A stretch of DNA of 64,000 nucleotides from the NCBI GenBank assembly GCA_002633005.1, contig NMRA01000044.1:462594-526593 (forward strand). The letters are read 5' to 3'. The notes below the pieces were generated by a model. It worked only from the letters and a program-made list of their open reading frames with translations. It was not told where the DNA came from and searched no databases. Both the position numbers and the translations under genes were made by a program. Source of the DNA: Phoronis australis. Its lineage: Eukaryota > Phoronida > Phoronidae. Below, one piece after another: positions 14,401 to 29,400 of this stretch. The stretch's first letter is position 1, and each line of letters opens with the position of its first letter.

Positions 14401-17400
14401 CGTTGGCCCATAGCTGCCCCCTTGCTGATACTTTCTGCTCAATTTAGTTATTCAAAAAATATTCTTTGTTGATTAGCACCACCTGGTGAATATAAAGTAC
14501 TCATGAGAAGGTTACGTTGGCAGCCATTTTCTTTGATTTTATGAATAGCCAAGTCTATTTTCAAACTCCTTTGATGTGAAACACAGTGGCCGAAATTTGA
14601 GAAATATGATGAACACAAAAATTAACCATGTCCCAAGAATAAAGTTAATGCAATTTCTGCTTGAATTTCTATGTTCCCTATTTTAGAGACTGTCCCAATT
14701 TGGAGAATTTTACAGCATCCCGTTACTGTGACCATAAGCCACAATAAATTTTAGTCTATTGTCTGTACTGTAGTAGCGGTTTGTCCTGGTGAGCATTCTG
14801 TAGAGGTGAGACGTCACAAGATATCGCCATTCATTACAAGCAAAGCTTGCGCGATCTCACTAGCTTCCTTAGCAAGATATCTGTGTCTATACTGCCAGTG
14901 CACATGTTGTCATCTAGCTGACATTGATGGAACAACATCTCCCAGGGATATTCGGCTAGTTTTGATGGGGAGGAGCAGCTGGATATATGTAATACCCACA
15001 CATTTGGAAAGTAGACGCGAAAAAGGGACACACTTGATTGTGAGGTTCGGAGAGTTATTCCCTTTGTGAAAAAATAATTTGGAAAACGCACTCTTTCATT
15101 GGCAAACTGGCTCTGATAACTTTTCCATCTGAGCAACATGCTCTGTATGCACTTTCAATAGTAGTATCCTTGGGCCTCATTTTTATTCAAAAAATGAATT
15201 ATTCAGAATACAGAAATTGTGCCCATGGGCCACCCATCACAAAGTGCGAATACCTATCCTGTTTCATTCAACTAATCACCTTAAGTTTTCTGTCTCAGTG
15301 AATAATATCATGTCGTGCGTTTCAGGGCCTCCGTCACATCACATTCGCGCTGACGAGCGAACGATGAAACAGAAAATGAAACTTCAGAAGAAACTGGCCA
15401 GTCGGACGCACGAACCATCCTACAACTTCATGCCGCATGACGGCTATGTTAACTATGTTCCACACAGATCCAATGCCAAAAGTAAGTTCAGTCGTCATTA
15501 GTTCTTTGTGCATGCGTGTGTGTGTGTGCGTAGTTGATGTTTTAACGTTTGTTCCTGCTACAGGTTTCCGTGTGTAAACCCAGACAAATGTACGCCCAGC
15601 AGGCATTACATGAAACATTCCAGATAATATGCCCAGAGTGGACTCGTATTTTGGAAAATGTGCTTGGTTTTCTTGCTTTGGATTTTACTGAAACTGGACT
15701 TCACGTAGGCGGATTTAGGAACTATGCGTCCTGATGGTCCTGGCCTCTGCATCCGTACCCAACTAAAAAATCACCGCCTGCGTGCTGTTTGGTGTTTACA
15801 TGAACATTTCTCCTTCCTTGTGTTTCAAAACCTTAAACAAACACAATTTATGTGTTACTAAAAAGGATGCTTGTGTCATGTCATTGCGTGGTTGCATTTA
15901 TTGAGAAATCATTACATACATATAACAGAGCAGAGTACAAGTTATGAAGATAAATCACAGCTTAAAGCTTATTTTCAGTGGTGAAAAGTATTTAACACGC
16001 CTGAATTGATAGTTAGCACTACTGATATCCAGGGTATATTTTGTATTTGACTTGTGACCTCAAAGTTCGGTCTGCTGAATATGCGCCCATGGCTTGTATA
16101 TATAAATGTCTGTTAGTGAATGGGAGGAAGTTATGTAGACATGTGACTTCCGAGTATACATAGTGCCGATCTGATCCAGGTACATGTAGGTTATTACGCT
16201 AGGGAGGCTTCTATTTCACGTACTTGGACCCTAATAGAATTTGGAAGATTGATTTCCCGAATAAGGGGGGGGATAATTGTTGCAAATCTCACCGCAGTAG
16301 GTCAAGATAAAGGAAATAATGACCAAGAACTTGTTAAATTGCGACTTATTGACCAACAAAATCTTGAAAATCCACAAAATAAAATTGAGGCAATTCAGCC
16401 TTCATTCTACTTGATTCCTGTCAACCACTGCATAGTAGATCAAACTACACACACCAGCGTCTTGCATAGTAGATTAAACTACACACACCGGCGTCTTCTG
16501 CAGATTCATATTTTCCCGCCAAATAGTTATTTAACGGGCTATAGATAACTGTTTGGGTTATCTGGTAGTTTTCAGTGGTTTCATGCTTGTACTGGGGGAT
16601 AAAAAAGTACTTATTATGTTTTGGTTCATTAGTTAGTCGGTATGTGTTCTTGGTGATTTCTTGTCTGAGTGAAAAGGACTCCAGTCTGATAATTGCAACC
16701 GGGAAACGTTACTGGTTTGAATTTGGATTTGCTGGTGTGCTCACCGACATGAAACGCTCTTGTTCAACAAAATTGGATTTCACGAAACACGAATATTTGT
16801 TTTAAAATGCCCAATGCTTGGAAATTTAATCAAGCTGTAGACGATATGGGGTTCAGCATGTGTAATGGTTTGTACATATGGAAATTCTCAGAGTATTTGT
16901 TTTAGAATTATTCAGAATTACTGAGGATTGCATTGATAACCTGTGGCAAGAAATGACTCGTGACTCCTTCACTGAAATTTGCTAACACTCCTCCAGTTCA
17001 CAGCACAGTGCTGTTTAGCCCATCAGATTTCTCAAAAAAGATATTTTTGGAAGAAATTTCCTTTTGGTTTGGAACAGTGTTATCATAGTTGGTTGTTACC
17101 AAAGGATTCATTAGTCATGGTGAAATACCAGGCATTTTAGTGATAGAATAATTTTTTTGAACGAATGAAATTTACAATTACGGCTATTTTTCTTATTTTT
17201 TTTTAATTCTAAGGAAATTAGCCGTAAATAATGGTCATGGTAACATAGCTGTTGTTCTCAATTTTTGTTTCTGAAGTATGGTATGTTTACCAGTCATCAC
17301 TGTCATCTTGATTAACTCGGAATAAAAAAAAAACGTTGGAATCGTGTCGCTTTGTGTCTGCAGATGCTACCTTGAGTTCATAGGGGCAGGATGTTATGTT

Positions 17401-20400
17401 GCTGCCTAAAGTCTCCAGACATTTCACTGGTGGTTGTAGGTCTAATGAGGTGTGGCGGCCACTCAGAGCATCAGTTTGAATAAGAACCTGCCTCATTAGT
17501 GTTTTTTGTTCCAGCCATTTTCATTGCTTGCATTGGTACTCAAAACCTGTTGAATTTGCCGGTTACAACAATTGTTTATGTTTAGTCTATGGTGGGGGAA
17601 AAGTTGAAGCTCCCAAAAGCTTGATGAGATCTTAATGACACTGTAAACAGTCTCAGCCACAAGAATTTGGGGTTTGAAATATAATTTTTGGAATAGATGT
17701 CTGTGAAGTTTTGTTTGTTAAACACCTTCTCTCATTGTCCATTGAGTTATTCAGAAAATTTGACACTGCTCTGGTTGGAAAATGTAGGCATTCAACACTT
17801 CTGAGGTATTCAGCAAATATGTACTAGTTGTCATGAAGTAATCACACAGTACCGTACTTGTCCGGTTTAAAGCCCACGCTCAGCTTAACACCCTCCGCAT
17901 GATTTCTGAGTTGATCAGTTTCGATGCCCTAGGGTCTGTTTCTTGAAAAGTGACTTAAGACAGAAAGTTCGTCTTACGTTCCCTCTTCACAGTTGCTGAA
18001 AACAAGTTTAGCCAAGTAAGCATTAGCACACAACAGTCTTGAAATAATTTATGGATATTATCTCAATAACCCGTGGGTTTGTATACATTCTAAAATGCAC
18101 TTTTGCTCAAGGGAGTTTCAACTATTTTTCAGAAATTGGTGCGTTGAGCACAAGACCAAATTCCTGTCTTATATCTTAAGTCACGTTTTTTGAAACAGAC
18201 CCCTGAGTGGGCATTATTTGATTGGATACGGTGAACATGAAGTGTTTGTACTACCTCAGGCATGTATTTTGAGCTTGCGTTATCGCCACTGGTTGTGTTC
18301 CACAGTGAATGGCATTGACATCCAACATGGCTGCCCCCCTGAGAGCGTGCACAGCAGTTCGTCCAGTAATGATGGCCAAGACATAGAAGACGAGAGACAG
18401 TCAGTTATAGATATGCTCTCCAGCATGTCACAACCTGATGTAAGCAAGGGTTTTCTTTCAATGAGATGATACACTGAAATGTGTGTCTCTGTGTTTTAAT
18501 TTATGCCATGGTCCATATACGTGCTAAGCTGTACTAAACCATTCACTATAATTGCTTGTTGAAAGTTAGTAATAGCGTACCTCTGGTGAAATCTTACCAT
18601 TTTAGGACAAATTGTGGACAAGTGAAATGAATTTTCATCTTTTTCGTAAGAGATGAGGTAGACAAAAATGCTTCATCATTTTAAGATCTTTACCCGAGCT
18701 ACCATCAGACAAGGTTTTGAGAAGGCGGACATTCAGAACAATGCTAGAATTCTTGGAAAAATAAAAAAATCAATTTTGGCAAGTTATTGAAACATTTCTA
18801 ACTTTCCATTTCAAGAACTCTTGCCTGTCTGTTGAATCTAGAAGTTAAACTGATGATTACTCAAAACCCATGCAATGGCTTTATCAAGTTTGCTGTTGGA
18901 TTTACTGTTGTGAACAGGAAGTAGAAAGATTTTGTTTGCGTGCATTAATGGGTAATTGTAACCACTCCTGTGTTGCCATGGTGTTTCACGGTTGGCTGGT
19001 TTAATGCCGTGTTGCAGATCACCGACATAGGAGCCAGGAGCGCGTTGGTGCATATTCAGCCTCCCCCGTGCAATATCACCAGCATGTCCAACCTCAGCTA
19101 CCGACTCCAACTGGCCGGCCAAGACGGGAAATATTCTACAGTATACGGGTACGTGCACTCCCATGAGTTACACTGTTACCAAGTGCTCCAGCAGTTTGGT
19201 GTTATACTCAGATTCTCTTGGTATATGGCACTGCTGTTTTAGCCTGTGTCTTATGTTTTACTCGTGGATCGTTGTTTGTGACTTGCACTGTTGCTGCTCC
19301 ACCATTATGTTATCACCACACCTGTAGACAATCTAATTTTCGTTATGCTAGTGTTCATCTTTTCCCAAAAGCTGTAATGGCAGATTATAGTTCTTCAGTG
19401 GTATACCAGCTTCCAAAATTTAGTTGCCACTGTGTGTCATTGTATCTTAGCATAAGAGTGGCGTTTTCGAGATATGGTATGTCGAACCAGATAACTGTGT
19501 TTTCCTCTCAAGACTTTTTCGCTTGACAGCATGGGATTGAACAACAGATCATTGGTACAATGGGTAATTCCCCTTTTTGCTCTTTAGTAGTATAAATGGA
19601 AGTTTGAACCTCATTGTAAATCTTTATTACTGTGCAAAGAACCTCATCCTTACCTGGTCCTTACCTGGTCCTTATGTTCTATTTAATTTTAGCGGTGATG
19701 CCACTGAAATCACACTAAAGGATCTGAAGCCATCAACAGAATACCAGTTGAAGTAAGTTTTTGTACCTTTAGCAATTCCACTTCATCAACTGCTTCATGA
19801 AGGTCAATAAACCGTGTTCTTTACTAAGCTTATGTTAAGTATGGTGTGAGGTATTCCTGTAAGTCACATCTTTGCTCAATTTAGTTCAAACAAAGTTTTA
19901 AGTTCTAATTCATGGTTTTGATAATTTTTGGTTGATTGGTTACCGCAAGCTTAATTTTGCCTTTGTACTTCAAAGAAATCAAGTCTTTGTATGGTCTTTG
20001 ACACTGATATCTACTGCTATCGGTGCATTTCTGAACATGCATTTCTGATGATATCATATCCTGTGCTTTTTGTGTGTAATTCAGCTGAAATAAACCCACT
20101 TGCCATCAAGAGCCAACCTTTGATTAAGCCCTCCTATCATTTTATACTTGTCCCTACTTGTCACTTGCTCGGACTAGAGGTGATATCTAGACGTGTCACA
20201 GTGGCTCATTTAATGGCCCAAGAATGATCTCTAGCAATAACCACTTCTCATTTGGGTAAGGAACTGAACAATACCTTTATTGTGCACTAAAGACCCAAGA
20301 CAATCGTGAGAAGTGCTACTGTGGTCACTTGTCGGTTGTAATGCTTGGCGATGTGTCGCGAAGACTTGTATGATCTCACTTTTCTAGCAAGTAACCTCAA

Positions 20401-23400
20401 GCGTTGTGTTGCATTGACTGGTTCTAAGTTTGTTTAGTTGATCTGCAGACTAAATACATTTGTCTTTGATTTCATCACCTTGATACTTACCATGCAGTGT
20501 CACTACATCCCTTTGCAGAACCTGTGCAGTATTAGATGATCTGAATGGAGACATGACAGAAGCGGCCAAGTTCAAGACACTCTGCTGTGAGCCCGACCCT
20601 CCTCTGCCACCTAAGTGCTATCAACGCTCAAAGACGTATATATTCCTCAAGTGGACGGTATGTCTAGCCTTATCTGACGCATTCCTAATGTCTCCGTCTT
20701 ATAATGTCTGCTTCTTCTCGTGAAGTTAGCCTTATTACTTTGGAATTAGCTTGTGAAGGTATTCACGCCACTGTTTTTGAACTGATTTCAAATGTTAGTA
20801 GTAAACACAATTTAGGTTTTGGCCATGACAAAATGGTCCCAGTGTTCTGAGACTTAGAATAGAAGACTGGTGAGGCATTTGTTTGAATTAAAAAAATCCG
20901 ATTGAAGTAGCCTACCTCCGTGAGAATAATATTAAAACAAAATGGTCTCTTTACTCATTACCTCATAGGCAGATTTGGAGAGAGGCCAGGAGTCTGAGAC
21001 ATACAACAGACATGACCAAAAAAACATTGGCATGTTATTTTTAGGACTTGTGCAGACATTGTTTCGTAGAACATTACGGTTGCCGTTACCCCAACAACAT
21101 CCTAAATCTACCAGGGCGCTGAATTGCTGTGCGAGTTCTTATTTTGATGATGATCTTGAATGTAAGAAACTCTGATAAAAGCAGAATGATGCAGTCGGCA
21201 GTACTGTAGTAGGCCTTGTTCAACATCGCACAAAAATAGTTGCGAGAGAACGCTTTTAAGTAATGCAAGGCAGCCTGCATTGCTACGGATGCTTAAACCT
21301 ATACTCAGTGTTTTGGTCCATGGCAGTTGTACATTGCAAACAAAGCTGCCGATGCAATAGTATTCACTCAATATTTGTTTTGGTTGAGCTATTGGACAAG
21401 ATAAACACATTACTCATTCTGTGCTAAATTTAAAACAATTTAATGTGCACAGAAACACCTTTACTAAATGTTGTATAGTTGCAGATATACTGTGCACACC
21501 ATGTTGCTGAAAGCTGAGTAAAATTTCCTGAATGAAATTTTATGTATGTTTTTTGTTGAGAAACTTGGAAAAATTGAAATTTTACTTGTCCATCATATTA
21601 TACCCTAAACTAAACAATTTTTACCGTACTTATTGTAAATCGGTTAATTGTCCATGGATATTTAAATGCTTGAAGCAATTGCAACTTTCACATTGGTTTG
21701 CGACAAAACGGCTTTGTATTCAAATTCATCCGTCTGTTTACAGGCAACTTCAGACAATGGTGCAAAAGTGACGAGTTACTCCCTGGAGTTTGATCAGGTT
21801 TGTGACGCACATTAGCACGTTGAAACCAAAACCAGACAGCACTTGTCTTCTAGGCAAATGACCTTTCTGTTGTTTGTTAGAATTCAATCATTAAGGTCAT
21901 AACCTGTAACTGAGGTCACAACCCCCACAGGTTGTCTGCTCCGTGTAGGAGGGTTAAGGAAATCTAATAAGCCTGGAACTGTGTTGTGGAATTATACAAG
22001 AAACCTTGCTCAACCACTTTAACTGGTCTTAGATATGAGATTTCCAACAGGCCTGATATTAACAACGTTGTTTCTCCCTGGTGCTGTTGGTGTTCTTGAC
22101 TATGAACTTGCAGTTGCTATATATTAAATGTTGAGCGTCTGGTAGTTGTTGTATTTTTCTCTAACTTTAGGTTTGGATTGTGCTAAGTGGCGTAAGATTT
22201 TTCCAGTACTACATGAAAGCAGCCTTCAATTTTTTGCATTAGTGGTTTGGATTCTGTTAGTTGTCCCATTAAGTTGGTTTGACTTGGCATCCAATTTAAC
22301 CACTAAGGTAGCCTCGCCCATCTGGATTATATGACATCCAGACAGCCTCTATTAACCAGGTCATGGTACAGACAGCCAACCTCTGACCTGGCCTTTGACC
22401 TTCGACGTATTTTGACTTTCCTGCGGCTACTTAGGCTGGAGTTTATTTCATGTGACTACTTTAGACATACCTTAGTAAAATGACCTGTGATCTGATTTGA
22501 CTTGTAAAGTCACCAATAAGTGCTTTTCACTGGTCAGTGACCTTCAGCATGCCTTGAGTTAGATATTGCTTGTGAAGGGGCAATGAGATTTATGAGTAAA
22601 AACACCAAAAACAAAGCACGAGCTCATAGCACGTGTCCATAGACCTGTTGATCCATACAGCCTGTGACTTTTGGCAGCTGCCGGCTGGGGTTGGTTTGCA
22701 GTTGTCGTTTACACCATAATCACATCATGGCTGGTTCACAAGGCTGCTGCTGACTGCCGAGTCCATGCTAATAGCAGCAGCGTTCTACCAATTGTGGTCT
22801 CTCCCGACTTAGTTGTGCTAAAGTGTGTGGGTGACTTCTGTGATTCAATTAACTGAAAATAGTTGAAAAATAGCGACTTGATGTGTCTGGGTCAAATATC
22901 CAATTTGCGTTTATTGATACAGTTGGGATTCCTTAATTCTTTGTGCGACCATTTTATAATGTTTTTTTTTTGTCATAGTGGTCTGGTTGAAAAGACACTA
23001 CTTGTTTCAAATATGTCTCCAACCCCTGTGATTTATTAATAATTTTATTCTATACTATCTGTTAGTAAGGGAGATTGTTTGCCATCTCATGTATCTGTTG
23101 GTTAATAGGACTTGGTTGCAAATGTGAGATAATGAAAAAGAACAGTCTCATCAGGCAATTGACTTTACTAGACATTTTTCGATACAGCAGCGACATGTTG
23201 AAACATGTCTTGTCACTAGATGCTGATAGGAAAGTTTGTGTACAGCGTTCTGCACGCTTGTATGGATTTTCTGCAGTGGAGTATTGCTCGGCATTTTTAA
23301 GTAATTTCTTCGCAACCATCATGTCTTCAAATTGCCACTATTGTGCAATGGGTGTATTAAAACAATTCATACAAAAAGGACACCTCAAATGTCCATGAAT

Positions 23401-26400
23401 GGAAGAAACTGCATTTCATTCATGTCCACTCGCCTCATCTTGCATGCTAGAATTAAAAAACTAGGTCACACCATGCTCAAGAGTTGTATGTAGAGTTTTT
23501 CCTATTGCCATCTTCGTCCACAACAAGCACTCCAAACTTTGCCCAATGGCACGCACTGAGCAGTGGCAAATCATTTGTACGCGTTGGCATTTAGAGCTGC
23601 TGCTTTCTCATGAATCTTCGGTTGTGTGCGATTGGATGTGGTACTAGCCAGTGGCATTGGTCTGATCTCTGGTCCTACTCTCTCATCAGCTGCTCGTTTC
23701 TCCGCAGGGCCGACGTGACGGCACGTTTGTCGAGGTCTACAATGATGTCTCGCGGCAATTCAAAGTGCAAAAACTTCAAGCGTCCACAGGCTACACCTTC
23801 AGGTTGGCGGCCATTAACAGGGAGGGCAAGAGGTGAGTTAAGTGGGATATTGGCTACCCACATCAGGACCGTTCCGTTAAAAGTTATAACCCGTTCAAAT
23901 AGCCGGCTGCTTTGCAGATTAATTAGTAGAATGTTTAAAGTCGCTCTTGTGAATGAATGCATTTTTGGACATATAAACATCAGATCATGTGGCAGCTGTT
24001 TTGCAAGCACTTAAAAAGTATGAGATTATTGACAGAACTCAGTTTTCCATGAAAATGACCCTTTATGTATACTATACAGTTATGGGCTGATCCTGAAGGG
24101 GATATCGGGTCATGTGGACTGAGCGAGAGCACTGGTCATTACTCTCTCAAGTTCCATATGACCTGTCATGCTGGAGGGATTGGTCTGCAGCAGTTTTATT
24201 ATACCGTCACTGATGTTTCTGCTTTGATTTGTTTGTCTCTGATAAGATCGGCTTTTTTACTTGTGCTTTGATATACTGTCATTGTCTGCTCACTGTACGA
24301 CAGTCTTATGATTTCTGCAAACCATAATTAGTGAGATCTGGAATAGCGACATCTGTTTTCCTGTTGACATAAATGAAAATCTTAAACGATATCCTTCGGC
24401 TAGCTGGTCAACATTATCTCATGGCCAAAGTTATCCTACTTTGTTGTAACCAGTTAATGGACACAAGTACCAGTGGTGATGAACCGCTTTCTGTTTAGCT
24501 GCTTCAAACAGCCAACCGAAACCTTGCTCTAACTTGTGAATGTTGTAATCTGTTTTTGGATGCAGGTCGCAAACTGAGTCTGGGTACAAACCAAAACCAA
24601 CCATGCGCTTTTTGAGAAATTCACTCCATGGAATGCACCCCTGTTGTAGTTTCTTGCAGGGAAATTTCCTTAAATGATCTTGTTTTTAACAAGTTTGCTG
24701 GAAGAAGTGAATGCGGCATTCACTATTAATAAGTGCTGCAGTGTCATTTTATAAATCCCTTATTGTTTAATGATAATTTAAATTGTGGTATATGACTTAA
24801 TTTCTAAGTACTGTGACCTGACTACTATCCTTATTCCTGTCACAGTGCCTTCAGTGACCCAGTCATGTTCTGCACAAGCGGCAGTGTTCCTATGCAACCG
24901 GACCCCCCAATGTTGTCTGACAAGTACGTGAATGCCATGACGATCTCGTGGATCAAACGACCAAATGATGACGAGTTCAAACTTCAAATGGAGGACGAGG
25001 AATCGGTCAGTACATGCCAACCATGGTGGCTGTTATGTAGCAGCTGCCATCTTGAGCTTTCACAAAGTGGTAGTCAGTCAATTTTGCTTAATTATAGTTA
25101 TCTTAGGATTTGCATAGCAGCAGTCATCTTTGATTTCAACATCGAGGTTGGCTTTGACATCCCCGCAGTGAAGTTGAAGGTTACCATACAGATTTTCAGT
25201 GTGACTGTTGTTTCATTCCCATCTGACATTAGTAATATTATACTTCATTGAATTATACTTTTTCTTTAGACCTTCATATTTTGGCTGTGTATGTACTTAA
25301 CAACTTCCCACATTCCCAAGGCTATGCATTGTTTTACAGGGTCATGGGTTCGTCACTCAGTACAATGGCCCTGATCTTTCACACAAGGTAGAAAAGCTGG
25401 TTCGCAACAAGGAATATAAATTCAGAGTAAGTAGACACCTTGCACCATTTTTCTTACAATGTGTGTCTGGTAAAATGCTATTCATTCAGCGTTAGTGCAC
25501 TGTTGAAGCGAATGAATTTTTTCAACAATTAAATAGATCAACCAACTGTTGCACCATTGGAATTTTTTTGGTAAAAATGTGTCTTGTGTCTGCTTGTATT
25601 TAGAAAACGAAGACATGAGGTTTTGGAAATGTATTTCTGTTGCTGTCTACAAGTGCATTGCTTTAGAAAAAGTTCACTCTCCTATTATTAATGAATTGGT
25701 TTTGGAGCCACAAATTAGTTGCGTGTTCTGTTTGTACACGATTTACCCGTAATGACAATGGTTCTATTATAAAACTTGATATATGTTCTGTCCTACTTTC
25801 TCTGTCCTCAATCGGCATTACCATTTCTCAGTTGTCCGCCAATAATGACGAAGGTTCCAGCAAATGGAGCGACATCGTACGTTTCCGCACACTTCCTGCT
25901 ACTCCTGGTCCACCTGGCAAGCCGCAGACCAAGGGAAAAATACATTCTACACATTTCCGCGTGACATGGGGTAAGGACTTGTTGCAGGTAGACAAGGATC
26001 AATGAAAACGCTGATTTTGGGCATTAAGTTGCGTGATGACGCATCCAGTTAAGCTTGTCTGACATATTCATGAGCTTAAATTATTCTTTCATTTGTCTCC
26101 TTTTTGTGTAAGTACTATATGGAAAATGAAAACTCCTAGAAATTCTGAGATTAAATTGAAAATAAAAACACAATGAGAGTGGGTACCACATTACTTCTGA
26201 ATCTCACTTCCAGTTCCAATACTGACAAAACTGTGACTGATTAATGTAGGCTTCAACTGCAACTGACCCATTTCAGCCAGTCTGTTTTCTTCCAAGTTTG
26301 CACAAGTTCGTTGACTGAGCTCTTTGGTTGCCATGGCAATAATGAACTATTGTCGTGTCCTCGTTACTCTGTGGTCGCATCTCTACTTTCATGTTTCAGA

Positions 26401-29400
26401 TCAACCAAAAGATGACGGGGGTTCCCCTGTCGAAAATTATATTTTGGAGTTGGACAGGGGAAAAGGTAAGAACTGAATTTATTTGCTTCATTTTGCACTC
26501 TTGGTTTTCACGTTACACTTATCGCCTACTGTTACTTGTCACCACGTCGTATCTGACGTGTCTTTGCTTCCCTTACTTGTCCAGTACTTAACTGGCAATC
26601 GGTTGATTGCCACTTGGATTTCAGACAGCTCTCCTATATAATTCTTGTCTTGTTTTGGGATATTCACACAGCTTTGCTGTTGCTGTTTTTGATCGTTCTT
26701 TCCGTACTCAAACGTTTATGTCTCTTTTTCCTGCTGTCTTTTCCTCAAGGAGAAGGTAAACATCTTGTTTTACTTTAGTGTGTACTTTAGTTCTTCCCCT
26801 GGCTTTTAGCGTAGTTCAAAAGGCATACTTGTGAAGTTCCCAAGTTTAGGAATGACCGCTGTATTTCATTCGTTAGTGATCCTGCTTTCGGGTAATTGGC
26901 AGACATGTTTGTCTCCTGAGGCTGTTAGGCGAGGGCTATTGACCTTTTTATGGTTAGAGATTTGGGAGGTATCTGCAATGGATTGTGGTATATTGGTTTT
27001 CACGCAGGATGAAAAACAACCAATGAAACCAGAGAATGTACAGCTACATCTCCAGCCAGCAGGTGGCAAGGAGAACGTATATCCCGCTATCTTCTAACCT
27101 TGAAAAGGTCAATGGTCATACTGATTAAAGTGTCTGAGCACCGTTTTATCACCAAAAAATAACCCCCGGTAAAGGGTACATTACTGTACAATAATAATGT
27201 AATTAGTTACTGGCAAGATATCAGCTTCAATGGTATTATTGTGATGGACAAAGATGGGTGCTAAATCCCAAGCAAAGACGTGCGGCAGTGTGCTCACAGT
27301 AGAAAGCCGCAGGAGTGCTGCTAGTTTTCCCGCACTTTATTGCTGCTTGTTTTCCCGTAATTTATAAGTTATTAGGGAATGATGAAGCAGTGCATTTGTG
27401 GTAGCCGTAGCAACACAGCATGTGATTGGGCTGTGGCATTCATGTTGCCACGGGACACCAAACTGGTGCTGAAGTGACACAAGTGTGTTTGTGAAGTTGG
27501 CGCTGAGTTCTCTTTGGTGAGCCTGGTGACTCAGTTTTGTGATGAGCACTGGCATACTTATAGCTGCATTATGCCCAGTTTAAGCTGAGTAAAATGAAAA
27601 TCAAATTAAGCCTTTTGTTTTCATGAAATTGGTCTCATAATATTCATCACTTTGATAAGATTCTCTGTCTCCATGTAACAAGTTTATGGAAAGTATTTAG
27701 TGACTCAAGAAAATGCTTCAGCATTTATTGCGTCTCGCGGATGCAAAAATTGCAAAATTAAAAATGTCGCAGTATACATTGCCTGTGGCTCTGATTTTGT
27801 GCTCATTCGGCAGCAGTTAAGATCAAACAAATGTGGCAATGTTTTCAAACCCCAAATTGCTTCGGTTAAGAATCGAACATTGGCAGATAAACATCAGTGA
27901 TTTATCCTTTTTGTATTTGAAACATAGGTTTGTGGTGCACATGAACTTAAAATGAAAACTGGGAATCATCTGTTTTCTTGTTTTGGGGAAATTGAGATGT
28001 CCACAGTTATGATAGGCAGTGTCATAAAAGAAGTTTTAAAGATGCTGATCATGTAGTTTCTTGTCAAAATGAGGTAAACGGGAGTTTTGGGAGCATTTTT
28101 AAGCGTTTTTGTCCACAAGCTCTTTGTGTCATTGATTCCAGATGTTAGGTTTGCCATGTCATAAGTTGAGAATCTTGGTACATAACCTCTCCTGTTAATT
28201 GTTTATGTTTCGTAATTATCTTATGCCTAATTCAACTAATCTACGTAGATATCTTAGATTTGTCAAATGCTTTTGATATTGTGCATCACTGTAGTGTGTG
28301 TACTGCATGTCTGTAACCCTTGTTGCTTTTTAAGGTGACTGATGAATGGGTGTTAGCATTTTACTGGTGAATCTTTTCTTTGCTGGGGTTCTTATCAAGC
28401 TCATTCTTAATGTTTTGTCTCATAGTTTTGATATTTGTGGGAAGATGCACTTCATATTTGCTCAGCAACATTAACTTCATAGAGTGAAATTTTGATCTTG
28501 AGATTAGTTGTCAACAAACTGGTTATGCCACTGTTAAATAAACACTTGAATATCTTTCTTGTCTTTTAAGCTCTAACTTGTTAATACCAAATATCACGGT
28601 GACTTTTTAATTCAGTGCAGCGCTGTCTTTGGACTTCTTTGTTTTGATTCATATTTTGGGGTAGAACCCAGGCCTTCATCTAGATGGTGTCCAGGAGGTC
28701 CAAATGGACACACTGGCTCAAAGTTAGATACCCTTGTTAGTACGCCCTGTTCAGCATTTGGATTCCCTAATCAAGTAGGCATGGGTGTCTCTTTTATCTT
28801 GTTAGCAGCAGCTCTGGGAGCTTGTTGACCTCTCCAGAATAAAAAGTTTGTCTAGACATTATGTACGATAGGGAAAAGTATTACAGAACCATGTGTCCAC
28901 ACTAGGGTATCGCACTATTACAGCTATTTGACTAGGGGCCATAAAACTAGTTTAGCGTTATTGGTCATGGGTCCCTTGAGAAATAGCGAAAACCCATTTT
29001 GGACACCCTGGTGGAATTTTTTGTTTTTGTTTTCTTAACACTGTGAATTAGCCGATTGGTTCAAAATTTGGGACTTCGTCTTGATCTAGTTAACACTGCG
29101 TGGGATTAAAACCTTGCTGCTGTCTAGTTCACGCGAGTTCATGTTTAAAATAAACGAAATACTTTGTGTGTGCAGGGTTCGAAAAAGTCTACGAGGGTCG
29201 AGAGAGAGACTGTAACTGTGATCACCTGGAGCCTGGGCAGACGTACAGGGTGCGAGTACACTGCTGCTCACTAGGTGGCGCTAGTCCAGTAAGTTTATCA
29301 TACGATAAAATTGTAGCCCAACCATAATCTTAAAAGTCGCTAAGTGTCTTTGTGTTGAAAATCTTAAGCCAAAAACTGTGAAAGTGTATTTTTAGTCTAT

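Larger units (their letters stand above)
8451..15325 (+). other. FNDC3 intron (6.9 kb)
   Basis: No coding exon is recognised. It holds a 173-codon chance frame (8726-9247), a 21-bp tandem duplication (9406-9447), a TA-flanked TIR element (10680-11986), a tRNA-like sequence (about 12295-12372), one dispersed-repeat copy (about 13445-13610), an ATTCAA-rich low-complexity tract (about 14125-14220) and the partial element at 14477-14714. Confidence 0.6.
15482..18305 (+). other. FNDC3 intron (2.8 kb)
   Basis: No exon is recognised. It contains the 34-bp tandem pair (16429-16496) and the nested elements at 17851-18232. Confidence 0.6.
18440..21743 (+). other. FNDC3 introns between 18440 and 21743
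   Basis: Introns 18440-19017, 19149-19692, 19753-20518 and 20658-21743. No additional exon or clear element is seen, apart from a tandem 11-bp CCTTACCTGGT repeat near 19650. Confidence 0.5.
26466..29175 (+). other. FNDC3 intron (2.7 kb)
   Basis: It holds the candidate microexon (26750-26755) and dispersed repeat copy 2 (27562-27790). Nothing else is recognised. Confidence 0.5.

Noticed and set aside
23675-24010. 111-codon minus-strand frame
   Set aside because: Antisense shadow of the FNDC3 exon at 23708-23832.
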